64,000 nucleotides of DNA from Rapana venosa (Eukaryota > Mollusca > Gastropoda > Neogastropoda > Muricidae). Location: contig CM054159.1 in NCBI GenBank assembly GCA_028751875.1, positions 12,492,173-12,556,172 of the forward strand, in the 5' to 3' direction. Below, in pieces: positions 1 to 11,689 of the stretch. The notes beneath the pieces were generated by a model, which was given only the letters and a program-made list of their open reading frames with translations, was not told the DNA's origin and ran no database searches. The position numbers were made by a program, and so were the translations under genes. The first letter of the stretch is position 1. Every line of letters begins with the position of its first letter.

Positions 1-241
1 GGAGAGCAGAGCAGCATGAAGAAGGACATGACGGCTTTACAGGGAGAGCAGAGCAGCATGAAGAAGGACATGACGGCTTTACAGGGAGAGCAGAGCAGCA
101 TGAAGAAGGACATGACGGCTTTACAGAGAGACCAGAGCAGTATGAAGAAGGATGTTGACCAGCTGAAGAAAGACTGCAGAAAACTGGAATCAGATGTTGC
201 AGGGGTTCAGGGGAAGCTGACAAATTTAGAGTCCAGATTTG
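1..241 (+). CDS. Partial internal exon of a coiled-coil protein with 14-residue tandem repeats
   Basis: The frame is open from base 1 and encodes three near-perfect copies of a 14-residue unit (MKKDMTALQGEQSS, 42 bp of DNA each, at about 16-57, 58-99 and 100-141). Diverged coiled-coil sequence follows (MKKDVDQLKKDCRKLESDV, then NLESRF). Fourteen residues are exactly two heptads, so the array can lengthen a coiled coil without breaking register. The exon ends at 241 in front of a consensus donor (GTGAGT at 242), so the short C-terminal extension of the open frame beyond this is intronic. The 5' part lies outside the window and no following exon was recognised. Such stalks occur in many secreted or cytoskeletal proteins; the family cannot be named from this piece. 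The strong DNA identity between units points to recent repeat expansion. Confidence 0.7.
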
Positions 242-627
242 GTGAGTAAAAACCCTTTCTCTTTTTGGCCTGTGCTTAGGCTACCCCCCTCCACCCCCTC
301 CACCCCACCTCCACCCCCACACACACACACTCATATTTCCCTTTCTGTTGGGCTTCATTTTTTTTTTTTTTTGGGGGGGGGGGGGGTGTCCACCCCACCC
401 TAACCTCCACCATTTTTTTTGGGGGGGGTGAAGGGGGGGAGTTGTCTGTGAGTCTCTTGATCTTTCAGTATCTACTTTTTTTGTTCCTCGTCTACAGCTT
501 CAAGACCTATGTTGTGTGTTCGTTTAGGTATATTTCTTTCTTTCTTTGTATGTTTATGTTATGTGTTGTGTTCAGACGTCTTTATGTATCATTGCACATG
601 TGTTTAGGCGCTGAACTTTTCATCACT
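242..627. other. Intron or intergenic sequence with homopolymer runs
   Basis: This follows the splice donor at 242. It holds CCACCCC-rich sequence, T and G homopolymer runs (about 358-385 and 413-440) and ordinary AT-rich sequence. No exon was recognised. Confidence 0.5.
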
Positions 628-855
628 GTCCTTTGGATGAGACTATAAACCAAGGTCCCATATGCAAATGCAGTCAGAACATCTTTCGCACACATTCACA
701 TCTGTTCTGTGTTTCGGAAGCGTGGGCTGTTGCGTGCCAGTGGGAATAGATAATAAAATTTACAAAACTGCATGCGCACAGGGATTGGGTGTGAAAAAGC
801 GCAAGAGTGTTTATTCATTGTATCCTCTCAGTAAAAGATTCTGAATAAAAGAATA
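628..855 (+). repeat. 5'-truncated SINE copy
   Basis: This contains the family's body motif (GGATGAGACTATAAACCAAGG), the AAAATTTACAAAACTGCATGC segment and the 3' hairpin-like AAAAAGCGCAAGAGTG segment. All of these recur at 9.1, 31.6, 36.2, 58.4, 61.1 and 62.4 kb. The tRNA-like head is missing. Confidence 0.75.
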
Positions 856-1029
856 GATATATATCTATCCTGGCTGGCTGGCTGGCTGTTAATTAATTAA
901 CTAAGAGCTGTTAAAGTAGGCCTACTACTTTATGTCTGTATTGTCTACTTCTTTGATAATCATGTTTGTTACATTTGTCTATTTCTCAAATATTTGTGTT
1001 CTTTTATCCCTCCATTATGTTCATATATA

Positions 1030-1206
1030 TAGTTCCCCCCAGCTGTAAATGGGTACCTGCCCTCTTTAGGGTCAGGGAAGGTAAAGCAGCGAGGGAGAGG
1101 AGATGGGCGCCGCCCTCAATATGCTGGCCCCTAGAGAAGTGAGGTCTCTGACGCCTCGCTCCCCTACGACCTTATAGGTTATGGGACTCCTTTACCTTTA
1201 CCTTTT
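1030..1206 (+). repeat. Probable dispersed SINE-like element ending in (CCTTTA)n
   Basis: A compact block starts at CAGCTGTAAATGGGTACCTG, has an internal GTGAGGTCTCTGACGCCTCG segment and ends in an ACCTTTACCTTTACC tail. The short simple tail after a GC-richer body is typical of a retroposed element. It appears once in this window, so the assignment is inference. Confidence 0.45.
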
Positions 1207-1299
1207 TACGTTCATATGTTGGATTTCTTTACGTATACATGATGTTTGAAGTGAGGGATAAAATTCAGTTTTACTAAAGTTGTCTGGGAGTGTTTCTTT

Positions 1300-4200
1300 T
1301 CAACTTTTTTCCCCCTTTTTCCCAATTTATGTTTTTTTACTTCAGTGCCCGCGAACACCCGGTTGGCTTCCACGCCCGGCTAAAAAGGGGAAAAATGACC
1401 CCCAAACCCCCCAGGAACAGACCCTGATCTGGGGTTAAAATCGTCCAATGGGGGGGGTTGGGTATGAGGACAGACAGGGGTATTCACGCCCCTGTCCCCG
1501 GCCCTTATGTTTCCCAAAGGAAACCACCAGTTTTAAGTAAACCCGGGGGGGTGCAGAAAAAAGGGCCTCATTTTACATCGTCTTTAAGGGGAATAAATAA
1601 AAAAGAATTTTGGTATGCTGTGGGCACAGTGGTTACAGGAATTGTGTTGTAAAAAGTTAAGGACAGGTGAAAAGGTGTTCCTTTAAAAACAGTGATGACC
1701 TAAATGCCTTTTTGCTCAGGATGGACTCTTTTCAGGGGAAATGTTGCTTCGGGCCAGGGTGTGAGGGTTTGGGGGGGCTTGTGTCAGTCAGTCTTTTGCT
1801 TTTTGTGTGGGTCCTTTTGAATGTTAAGAATGATCCTGATCTTAGTTCACTTGGGGGGGTTGTTTGATAATAGTGTGTGTTGATTTGTGTGGTTTTAAGA
1901 GCTGAAACTGATGAGAGAGGGGGGGGTGGGGGGGGGGGGGGGGTTTAAAGGTTTGTGTGTGTGTGTGTGTGTGTTTTGGGGGTTGTGTGTGTGTGTTTTG
2001 TGTGTTGGTGTGTGTGTGGTGTTGTGAATTTCCCTTTGTTTTGGGTAGCTGTAGTTTGTGGGAAAACTTGCCCCACAGAGAAATTACAAAGACCTGCGGA
2101 AAAAACCCTGCATGCCAGAAACCCTCCTGCAAGCATGAAATGAAAAAGTTATGCAGATGCACATCATACCAAAGGGGGGGGGGGGGGGGGGGGGGAGCAG
2201 AAAAAAGCCCATTTTTTACCTTTTTGTTTATTTTTGTAAAATTTTATGGGCCTTGTCTTGTAGGGGTTTTAACACTTTTTAAAGAGTTAACACATGTTAA
2301 AATTTTCTGCACAATAACTTTGGAAGTGAAACATTTTTCAGGACTTACCCTTGGTGGAGGGGGAGGAAACCCGGGATCTATGTCAGTTTTTTTATTCTTT
2401 TTTTGGGAAACCAAACCCGGTTTTAAATTTTGGGGGTGAGGGTAGTTTTTTTTTGGGGGGGGAGGGGAAAAAAAAATATTTTTTGATTTTAAATTTTTTT
2501 TTAAAGCCAAAAAAAGGGCTGTGCACTTTTTTTTGGGGGTTTGGGAGGACATAGGCAATACAGGTAGCCCGGGAGAAAATTTGGGAAAATAGTCATAAAA
2601 ATAAAGGATTGCCTGTATTTTAAGCGTTGACCCCGGGGCCATGCATATTGGGGGAAAGGAGTAGCATACGACAAAGGCCCTGGGGGGGGGTTAAGGGTTT
2701 GCTTTTTTTTTTTAAAAAATTTAAAACCTCCCAAAAATTTTGTTCAAAATATATGATTTTTTAAGTCAGAGGCTAGTTTTTCAAAAAAAAGGGGTTTTTT
2801 TATTTTTGGGGGTTGCCTTAGCTTGCGGTTGAATTTAAGAGTCACATGGGTAAACAAAAGGGGAAAGGTGTTTTTTTTTTAATTTCCCGGTGTGCACCCT
2901 TTTGGGCAGGGCTTTCAGTCATGGCGGTTTTCTCTACCCCAAGAAAGGGCTGCTCCCCCGGGGTTTAGGGGGGGGGTGTTTTTGCACAAGAGCGGGCCCC
3001 ACCCTTTTTTTTTTCTTTTGTGCACAAGTGTTCAGCGTGCATTTGGCAACGGGGCCCCTCAGTTCTAGTTCACCCAAAGGGGATTTTGATATTATTTGAT
3101 TTTCTTGTCAAAGGGCCCCCAAAAAGCAAGGCCCAGGGGGGAAAACCCAAAACCCTCAGGGTTTGTTGTTAGGCAGGTGAAACATTTTAAAACCGTCCCT
3201 GCCCCCCTTCCCTTCCCTTAAGTTTGGGTTTCAAAGACAACTTGAAGTTTTTTAACCCTGAACTTTAACCCTTGAAATTGATTTTTCCCAAATTCAGTAC
3301 CTTAATTTTTTTCCTTTTCATTTTTGTTTTCAATAGTCTTGTTTTTATGTTGTTGTTGTTGTTGTTGTTGAAACAATTTTATGTCTGATCATTTAAAAAG
3401 TGATTTTTGGGAAGATGGGAATTTGGAGGGGGGGGGGGGGGGACCTTTAAAATTGATGGATGTATAAAAGTGAAATGGATTTAACCTAAAAAATGTAGAC
3501 AATATACGGGAAAAGGGCAAAAACAATGTAATAATTATAAATACCGGGGAAATGCAAATATAGTTTTTTTAACTATAAAAATTTTTTTTTGGGCCCGGGG
3601 GGCGACCCGAAACATGTGTGTGTGATTTTGGGGGTTTTTGTGTGATTTTGTGTGTTTTTTAAATTTGATATATGAAAACATTTAAGTGGGGTTTAAAGAT
3701 TAAAAAAGGGCAACAACACTAGAAAGGGGGGGCCATTAAAGGGGAAAAGATTGGATTTTTTAAGTAAAAAATTAACGAATGTGTTGCAAAAAAAGAAAAA
3801 ATTTATGAATCAAAAAGTGAAGGGGAGTTTAAAACCAACGGGGGAGTTTAAAAAGGGGGGCGGGGTTTTCGGGTCCGGGTTTTAAAAACAAAAAAAAAAA
3901 AACAAACCCCTCATTAAAAGGAGAAAACCCGATAGGGCACTGGTTCAAGGAAAAAAACAATTTTGAACAACGTCAAAGGTTGCTAAAATCTACCCCAAAG
4001 GATTTGGTCTTGTATGGGGGTAGAAATTGTTTCAACAACTGCTTTCGGGAAGGCCCAGGAAAGTTTGATTTTTCCCCCACTTACAAAATTTTATATTTTT
4101 TTCACAAATTTTGTCCGGAATGCGTTTCACTTAAGTCTATTAGTTAAGGGCAAATTTAAATTTGGGCCCCCGTAGAGATTTATCAAAATCCATTAAAACA

Positions 4201-4536
4201 AAAAAAGACTATGATGACCCCATAAATGGTTGCGGAAACTCAGGGTTTGATATCCGCATCTTTTTGTTTTTTTTTTTACCAAATTTTCCTGCAGGCCCCT
4301 TTCCATCCTGTATATTTACGTTAGGGAAAAAATAGGTTTTGTTTAGAATAAAGGGACAAAGGCAATTTCTTTTGCTGCAATTTTTGCAATCTTGTGCTTT
4401 AGAATTTTATCTGGTTTTTAATGTTTAAATTTTTTTTAAAATAAATCCTGGTTGATAAAAAAAATTCCCGTTTTTTTTGGGCTTTTTAGGTCTAGAATGA
4501 TTTTTTCCGGGGAAATTTTCCCGGTGCGAGGGAACA

Positions 4537-4572
<36 letters not shown>

Positions 4573-5106
4573 AGGGTGGGCCACTTGTTTGGGGAATGGG
4601 AAAAAATTAAAAATTTACAAAATATAAATTTTGAACTTTTAAAAACAATCTCTTCTGCCTATGAAGTTTTAATTTCCATTTACCTGTTCCGGGGTGATTC
4701 CCCAAACAAAAAATTTTTTAAAGGGGCCTATATGAAATTTTTTTGTTCTTTTTTTTTATTTTTTTTCTTCTTTTTTTTTTCCATAAACCAGCAAACCCCA
4801 AAAAGCAGTGCCAAAAAAATCATACTTCAAAGTAAAACTGATGTCTTAAGGGCTTTAAGTGAAAAACCCAAAGGTGCAAAGCTAAAAAGAATAATTGGGG
4901 CCAATTTTAAACCCAAACCCTTTTTGGGCTCCAAAAAAAACTATTTAAATGAATTTCAAATATGAAAGGAAGGGAAAAAATGCAACCTTTTTCCCTCCTA
5001 AAAAATTGGGGTTTAGGGGGCCCCAGTTCTGGGGGGCCCAAAATTTTTTTTGGCAAAAAATTATATCTAAAACACTTTTTTAATGTTAAAATAAACCCCA
5101 GTAAGG

Positions 5107-5149
<43 letters not shown>

Positions 5150-6480
5150 TAAAAAAAAATTTAAAAAAAAGGTTGGTTTCCACTTTTTGGGCCTTTCGTG
5201 GTTTTTGGGCTTTTTTAAAAAATTTGTGTGTGAAAAGGGTTTTTTTTTATTTTCTTGTTAGGTTTTTTTCCCTATTTCTTTTTGGGGTTGGGGGCCACCC
5301 AAAAGGGCTTTTTTTTCTTTTTTTTTTTTTTTTTTGTTTTTTTTAATTTTTTTATTAAAATTTTTTTATTGTAATTTAAAATTTTGTTCAAATTTTAATT
5401 TTATGTTGGAAATTTTTTTAGTGGGTTTTGGGGAAGGGGGCTTTAAAACCCCTTGGCTGAACATGTTTTTTTCCCCCAAGGGTAATGGTTTGTTGTTTTT
5501 TTTTATTTTTTCATTCAGTTGTGTGTGGTTTTTTTTTTGGTATTGTTTTGGGGGGGGGTTTCTTTGGAAAAAGGGGAAGGGTTTTCGTATGGGGCAAAAT
5601 TTTGGGGGTTTTTCAATTCGCAAAGGGGGGTTAAGTTTTTTTTGTTTTTGGAAAGGCTTTTGGTAGGGGGAGAGGCCCAGGGGGGGGTTTAATTTTGTTT
5701 CCCTTTTTCCTTTCCTTTTAGCCTTTTCAAAAAATTTTTTATTGGTTTGAAAATGCCCAAAACCCCCCGGGAATTGTAGGGTTTCCATGACTCCAAAAAT
5801 TGGCTTTTCCCCCCCAGTTAAAAACAGGTTGTGCGTTTACCCTTTTTGTTCCCGTTTCCCCGCCCCCCAGTTCCCCCCAAAAAAAAAACTGGGTTTTTAA
5901 AAATTTTTTTAATTTTAAAAATTTTTAAAAGAAAAAAAAGGGAAAAAAAGGAAAAAAAGGAGGAAAAAAAAAAAAAAAAAGGGGCCGCCGCCCCTAATAA
6001 AAAGCCCTTTTTCCCTAGGGGGGGGAAAGTTTAAAAAGGTCTCTTTGGGGAAGTTCGCTTTTTCCCCTTCCCCACTCTTTTTTTATAAAGGTTTGGGGGT
6101 TTTAACCCCCCCTTTACCCCTTTTTTTTTTTTTAAACCTTTTTCGCCCCCCTTAGGGGTTTAAATTCATTTTTTAGGGGGTTTTTTGATTTTCATTCCCT
6201 TAAAATTCAGGGGGGGAAATAAAAAACCCCCTTTTTTTTCCCATTTCCCAATTTTAATTTTTTTTAAATTTTCCTTTTTTAAATTTTTTATTTTTCCTTT
6301 TCTTTTTTTTTTTTCTTTTTATTTTTTTTTTTTTAATTATGTATTTTGCCCAATTAAGAAATGTGGTAGATTGTGTTTTGCCCTTTTTTATTTTGGGCAA
6401 ATTTTTTTTGGGGGTTCCCTGCATTTTTTATTTTCGTTTGCTTTTTTTATCAATAGCAGTATCTTAAGCAAGAGGTTTTT
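1300..6480. other. Low-fidelity homopolymer-rich block, no gene recognised
   Basis: The sequence is dominated by inflated runs of A, T, G and C, for example G-runs at 1921-1943 and 2176-2196, a C-run at 4540-4570, an A-run at 5109-5147 and T-runs throughout 6120-6340. A GT microsatellite lies at about 1955-2030. Open frames here are low-complexity (poly-Lys, poly-Phe, Gly-rich) and look like artefacts of uncorrected long-read consensus. Nothing coding can be supported. Confidence 0.6.
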
Positions 6481-9002
6481 GCTGTGTTATGTTACATTCC
6501 ATTTACTTTTATAAATTTTTTTATATAAATTATATATATGTGTGTGTGTTTTGTTGTATTGCTGCTTTCTATCTCCCTTCTTTCTTGGGAAACTATGTGG
6601 TTTGTTCTCCTTTATTTTATGGAGGTTTTGTTTTGTTTGGTTCTGTTTTGGTTTGGGTTTGGGATTGTTGTGGTGTTTTTTTAGGGGGACTATTTGGTTG
6701 TCCCCTCTCCCCTTGTTGTTGCTCCCACTTTTGTTTTGCTCTTGGTTCTTGCTATTTTTTTGATTGTTTCTGTGTTTTCTGTTCTGCTTTCTTTCTTACT
6801 TGTTGCTGCTTTTTTTCCCGTATACTGTGTAAGTGTGTTGCTATGGGCTTATTTCATTTTATTATCATATATATCCATAAGGGCGGGGACTGGATGTTAA
6901 AAAGCACATGGGTGCTTATTAATTATCCTGGAAATAAAAGAATTTGTCATTGTCATTGTCTTTCCCCTCTCATTTTGGTATTCCCCTTATACATGAAATC
7001 TATTACATTATTTGAATGTTTGGTTTACTTGGTTATCATCATCCTAAATACACACAATATTGTTTTCCTTCTTCAATCAATATAGGGGCCTTTTAGCTCA
7101 TTTGTATAGATTTTAATTGCTGTCTTTGATGATGTTGCTGATGTTTTTTGAAAAACTGTTTTATACTAGGCTCTTTTGGCACTTGTGACTGGATGTTTCA
7201 CTGATAGTATTGGTTTAAGGAACGTTTAGAGTGGATGTTTTATATCCATATTTTGTTATTTAGATTGTTTTGCAAATAATGTAACCTTAAGATTCTCCCC
7301 CCCCCTCCCTTTTCACATTTACATAAATTATTATAAACTTATCATTTGATAGAAATGTTTTTGTTCATATGCTAATTAGATTTTTTAATTATCTAAATGA
7401 CAATGTTGTTCTCTTCCCTCATATGTATACTACACCTTTTCAGAATTGTATTGGGTTTGTGTTTTTATTAATTTGTTTTTAACAAAGTTTGAAAAATGTT
7501 TGGATTTTTTATGGGGCATTTCATGTAAGTAGATTTGTTTGGGGGTTTTGTTTTTGATCCATAGTATTGGTTTAGTAAGAAAGGGTTCATTCAAGTGTTT
7601 TCATATAATTTGTTATTGTTGGATTTGTTTGATACTGATGCTGGTACACTCGCGCTCTCTTTTTCTCTCCTCTCTATTTCACTGTTTTACTATCTGTTTT
7701 GACAATGTTGGAGTCAGTTGGGGATTGTGTATTTACTGAATACATATGTATCTTTTTCTCTAAAATAAAAAAGAAAAAAAAAGATATATCATCAGTGTGT
7801 CATTTTTTGCATCAATGTTTAGGTCAGTTTGTTGAATATAAAATTATCTCTTCTTTGAACCATAGGTTGAACTTTTGTTGCTGTTAATGTTGGGCTTCTT
7901 TGTGTGTGTATTTATTGTGTTTATTTTTGTTTTGTTTTGACAGTCTAATCAGGGCAAGGGCCAGATGAAAAAAAATGTGAATGTTTGTAACCCTTTGAAA
8001 AATAAAGATAATTCCTTCCTTCATTCTCTCTCTCTCAGGTAGTACATTGAATAAGAAATGCATTTGCTTTGTGTGTGTGTGTGTGTGTGAGTGTGAGAGA
8101 GACAGACTCAAAGAGTGATGGTAGGTAGGTAGGTAGGTAGACAGATACAAACACACGGATTAAAATGATGTACATTTTAAAGAATTTTGTAAGTGCATAA
8201 CTATCTCTTAATACAGTTGGATACCCATCTACTGATTTGCTGAAAAAAGGCTGCATCGAGATGAAACATCTGTGGAAAGTGAAAGGTTCACTTTTCTTGA
8301 TTTGATGTTGTTTTACAAAATCAGTATGTAGATTTCACTTCAGCCCAAGCCTCAGGCTCCAGTTGCATTGAATTATCGTTACCTTATATTAATGTTTCAT
8401 AACAACACTAGTCCAAACAAAGTGCCACATCTGCTCTTGAAAGTTAGCTTCAGCTTCGAACTCTTGCACACATGCACAGCAAAAAGACTTGTTTTGTTCG
8501 TTACTATTTCATCAATATAGCCTACAAGTTCTTTCCTTAGTGACACAGGATTCAATGCATAGTTTTTCCCTTGCTTTGTTGTTTTAATTACTTTAAGTGA
8601 CAAAAAAATCCAGCCAACATCAATAAATTGACTTCTGGAGACATACTGCATGTACACCTAATTAATATTGACTTCGCTTGGAGACCTTGTCATCTGCTAG
8701 TCATTCGTTTTGTCCACACACTCGCACACATCTGAGCCTTTATTTTTCTGCACAAAAATATATCTTTATTTAATCACATCCTTAAGCAGTTCTTTTACTA
8801 GACAAGTATTGACTTTTAAAGGCTTTCCAGGTGTATGCCACAGGTTGTCATTTTCAAAAGGATTCAAGCTCTTAGATCTAATATTTCTTTACAACGAAAC
8901 TCTGAAAATCGCTAATACAGTGTTGTTTAAATTGGAAGGAAAATCACCCAGGCTATTTGAAATCATGTAACTCTTTTAATTTTTATTACTATGATACAGG
9001 AC
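6481..9002. other. AT-rich non-coding sequence with a SINE tail and microsatellites
   Basis: Clean AT-rich sequence without a recognisable exon. It includes a SINE 3' end at about 6876-6950 (AAAAAGCACATGGGTGCTTATTA followed by repeated TTGTCA), a GT run at 8071-8090 and a GTAG tetranucleotide run at 8118-8141. Confidence 0.55.
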
Positions 9003-9335
9003 AGGTATGGGATAGCCTAGTGGTTAGAGCACTGGCATGTGATCTGATGGCCCAGGATCAAGCCACCAATAGAGGCATCCATTTTCAGGAAGTTTACCAT
9101 GAGTTAACGTCACTACCGACTCCTTTCCCCTAAAGTCCTCTGGATGAGACTATAAACCAAGGCCCTGTGTGCAAATGCACACTAACATCTTGCGTACACA
9201 TACAAAAACCCTCTTCGCCTTTCGAAAGAGTAGGCCACTTCACACAGTCCCACACGCAAAATCTGGCCATTGGTGACCATCAGCTCTTACCAAGGAATGC
9301 CGACCCCCTCCCCACCAAAGTATAATCCACAATAG
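9003..9335 (+). repeat. tRNA-derived SINE copy, near full length
   Basis: The head matches an RNA polymerase III A-box region (GGGATAGCCTAGTGGTTAGAGC), followed by a decayed B-box-like segment (CCCAGGATCAAGCC). The family body follows (CTGGATGAGACTATAAACC, ACATCTTGCGTACACA, TTCGAAAGAGTAGGCCAC). The same head-body order is seen at 36048 and 62262. Confidence 0.8.
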
Positions 9336-9831
9336 GCTAGCTGATACCTGCATTTCTTGTGTGCCAAGACATGCTATGGCGTTTCTCGAGTTAAAAATTT
9401 CATAGCGCACGAGTCAAATGGTAGGCCTACATGCGAGACCAAGGTGTACAGTGGTTTTCAAGAATTACCAAGGGTGCAATGTACCATTTGACTAGCTGTG
9501 ACAGCCTTTGTTCCATTATTAGGCCCACTATGCATTATGAATGAATGGGGCAGAGTTCACCCCTTTGCTCTCTCACTGAACCACCACGACGGTGTCTGCA
9601 GTGGCCATATATATGTCAGTTTATATGTGACCTGCTGACATCATACTAATCCCACAGTGAATATCCACTGTGCAGACATCTGTCCATTCTTTAGTTGAGA
9701 AGTAGGCTATCTAGAATATAAGATCAACATTTGTTAGGGGTTTTCTTATCATTATATGGGATCATTTTATCTTACACCTAACCTGCAAATTTGTATGTGC
9801 ATTTTTTTCCTAAAAATTTTATAACCTATAT

Positions 9832-9925
9832 CACACATGGAATTTATATAGCGCTTCATCTCGCAAAAAACCAAATCAAAGCGCTTTCATTCACCCTACT
9901 CGTACCCACACGCTATAGCGCTAGC
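9832..9925 (-). repeat. 3' tail of a LINE/SINE family (AGCGCTATATAAA type)
   Basis: Read on the minus strand this is the AAGCGCTTTG ... AGCGCTATATAAATTCC tail seen at the 3' end of the LINE fragment at 36945 and the SINE at 36048, and again near 63785. Confidence 0.6.
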
Positions 9926-11289
9926 GCGCACACATAAAGGTTGTACATTCTGGCCCGGGTGTTGGAGTTTTGGCTGTTGAGGGCAGGGACAAAAATGAAA
10001 TGCAAGAGAGGAGAATCTTAAGTTTGAAATGTGTCTTGAGGCCCGATTAAAAATTTATATCACCGTGCATTGAGAGTATGAGCCCGTGTTGAAGGAGTTT
10101 ACAAGAAAACTTGTAGCAACTCCCGTTTATCAAACCACGGTCAATATTTTGTGTGCAGTAAATTCATTAATACTGCTGAGAAAATGTTTCCTCTATGATC
10201 AGGAGGAAGAAAGTGAGCATGCAGATGACACGATGTACAACCTGCAACAGTCCAAGTGAATAGTTGCACAGCCCTTTCATTTAAAATTTATACCAGATTT
10301 TGTATGTAAAACTCCTGTGGTTCAATATTGTTCTCGTTAGTTTTTTAAAATAAAGTTGTGAAAACTTTTTGTATGTTGTAAGGATTTTTCCTCTCCATTA
10401 TTTGATTTTGCTAGACTTTACCATACCAGACTGGCACATTTCTCTGTTACGGTACAGAAACAATACATTTTCATGTCTAAAATTTGTTAGTTTAGTTTAC
10501 TCTCCCCCTTCAGGTAAGTGCTCTGCATCTGATTTAGCACAGAATTTTATCAAAAAGACTTATCTGTACTGTTGTTCCAATTTTCATCACACCATCCAGT
10601 TCGTCTTGTTATGCAGCGAGACATGCTTTTTTAAAGAACGGTAGTAATGCAAAGTCTTCAGATTTCAGTTATTTATTTTCACCTTTTTGTCATCCACTTC
10701 CCACCTTTTGAATCGTCATGTTTTCACTTTGTAATGAAAGAGTGTAGAAAGTGGTGCACGTATATAGTTCAAGATTTTCTGGAGAAAACGACAGATGGCA
10801 GAACTATGCAATTTCTGGAATTCATTTTCAGACGCAATATTGACTGATAGCATGCATGTTTTCAAGAGCCACATTCCTAAAGAAATGAGACAAGTCTGAT
10901 GTTGATCTGAACTTGTAAATGTTCCTCCATTCACGATTTTGAGGCCAAAATGGAAGTATTCAGGCGACGATGACAGTGATGCCAAGTTGGCCATTGCGGC
11001 AGGTTCCAGGCAAGAACAAATAAATATGGCTGATGTGTGTGTGTACTAGAGTTCCTCCTCTGCAAGTTGTGTGAGAGAGTAAGAATTTTGTTTTTACTGG
11101 GTTGAGAGCACTGAAGTGGAATTTGTCTCCCTTCTGTACCAGATCCTTAAATATGGGGGGGGGGGGGGGGGGGGGGAGTTAGCCTACCCTTTTTAGTAGT
11201 GATGTTTCAGGATTTTTAAATGTCAGTTTCAAGCAGTCAGTGCTGCTTCTTCCTCGAACACTCGATCAGCAACTCGTCTATTACATGAA
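9926..11289. other. Non-coding sequence, no gene recognised
   Basis: There are short open frames only, with no family signal. A poly-G run lies at about 11156-11177. Confidence 0.45.
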
Positions 11290-11608
11290 CAAACACTGTC
11301 ACACTGCCGTTTAGCGCCCACCAAGTCGGCACCCAGCGCATCAGACTTTGGCACGAGGGAGAACTGATAAGTCCTGGAAAAAATGTTTCTATTTTTTAAT
11401 ATTTTATACCACAGTCAAGTCACAGCAAATTTCTCTGCGTGAAATTTGGGCTGCTCTCCCCGGGGTCACCACAAGAGCAGCGCCACCTAATTATTATCCC
11501 CCCCATTTCCTGCATTTGTTTCCGTATCAGAGTGGCTTCTTCTACAGAATTTTGCCAGGAACAACTCTCGTTACTGTGGGTTCTTTTACGTGAGCTAAAT
11601 AATCTTGT
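11290..11608 (-). repeat. SINE-like repeat, 3' part, interrupted by the piggyBac-like MITE
   Basis: This resembles the repeat tail at 32270-32400 (CACTGCCGTT, then GCGCATCAGACTTTGGC). It ends in the segment GTGGGTTCTTTTACGTGAGC immediately before the TTAA site. The rest of the element resumes after 12731 with CACCCGGGACCTTGGTTTA and the family motif TCTCATCC, so the two pieces were one element before the MITE inserted. Confidence 0.65.
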
Positions 11609-11626
11609 TTAACCCTAGTGGCGCGG

Positions 11627-11646
11627 TTCCCGGAATATTCCGGGAA
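11627..11646. repeat. Subterminal perfect palindrome 1
   Basis: A 20-bp perfect palindrome centred on CCCGGAATATTCCGGG, flanked by TT/AA. Each half reads TTCCCGGAA. It lies 14 bp inside the left MITE terminus. Confidence 0.85.
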
Positions 11647-11669
11647 AGGCGGGTCTAGGCTGTGTGGCG

Positions 11670-11689
11670 ATCCCGGAATATTCCGGGAT
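11670..11689. repeat. Subterminal perfect palindrome 2
   Basis: A second 20-bp perfect palindrome with the same 16-bp core, CCCGGAATATTCCGGG, here flanked by AT/AT. It starts 43 bp after the first. The changed flanks keep perfect symmetry, which suggests the dyad is maintained rather than simply copied. Confidence 0.85.

Noticed and set aside
4962..5261. Poly-lysine frame
   Set aside because: Created by the A-run at 5109-5147 inside low-fidelity sequence.
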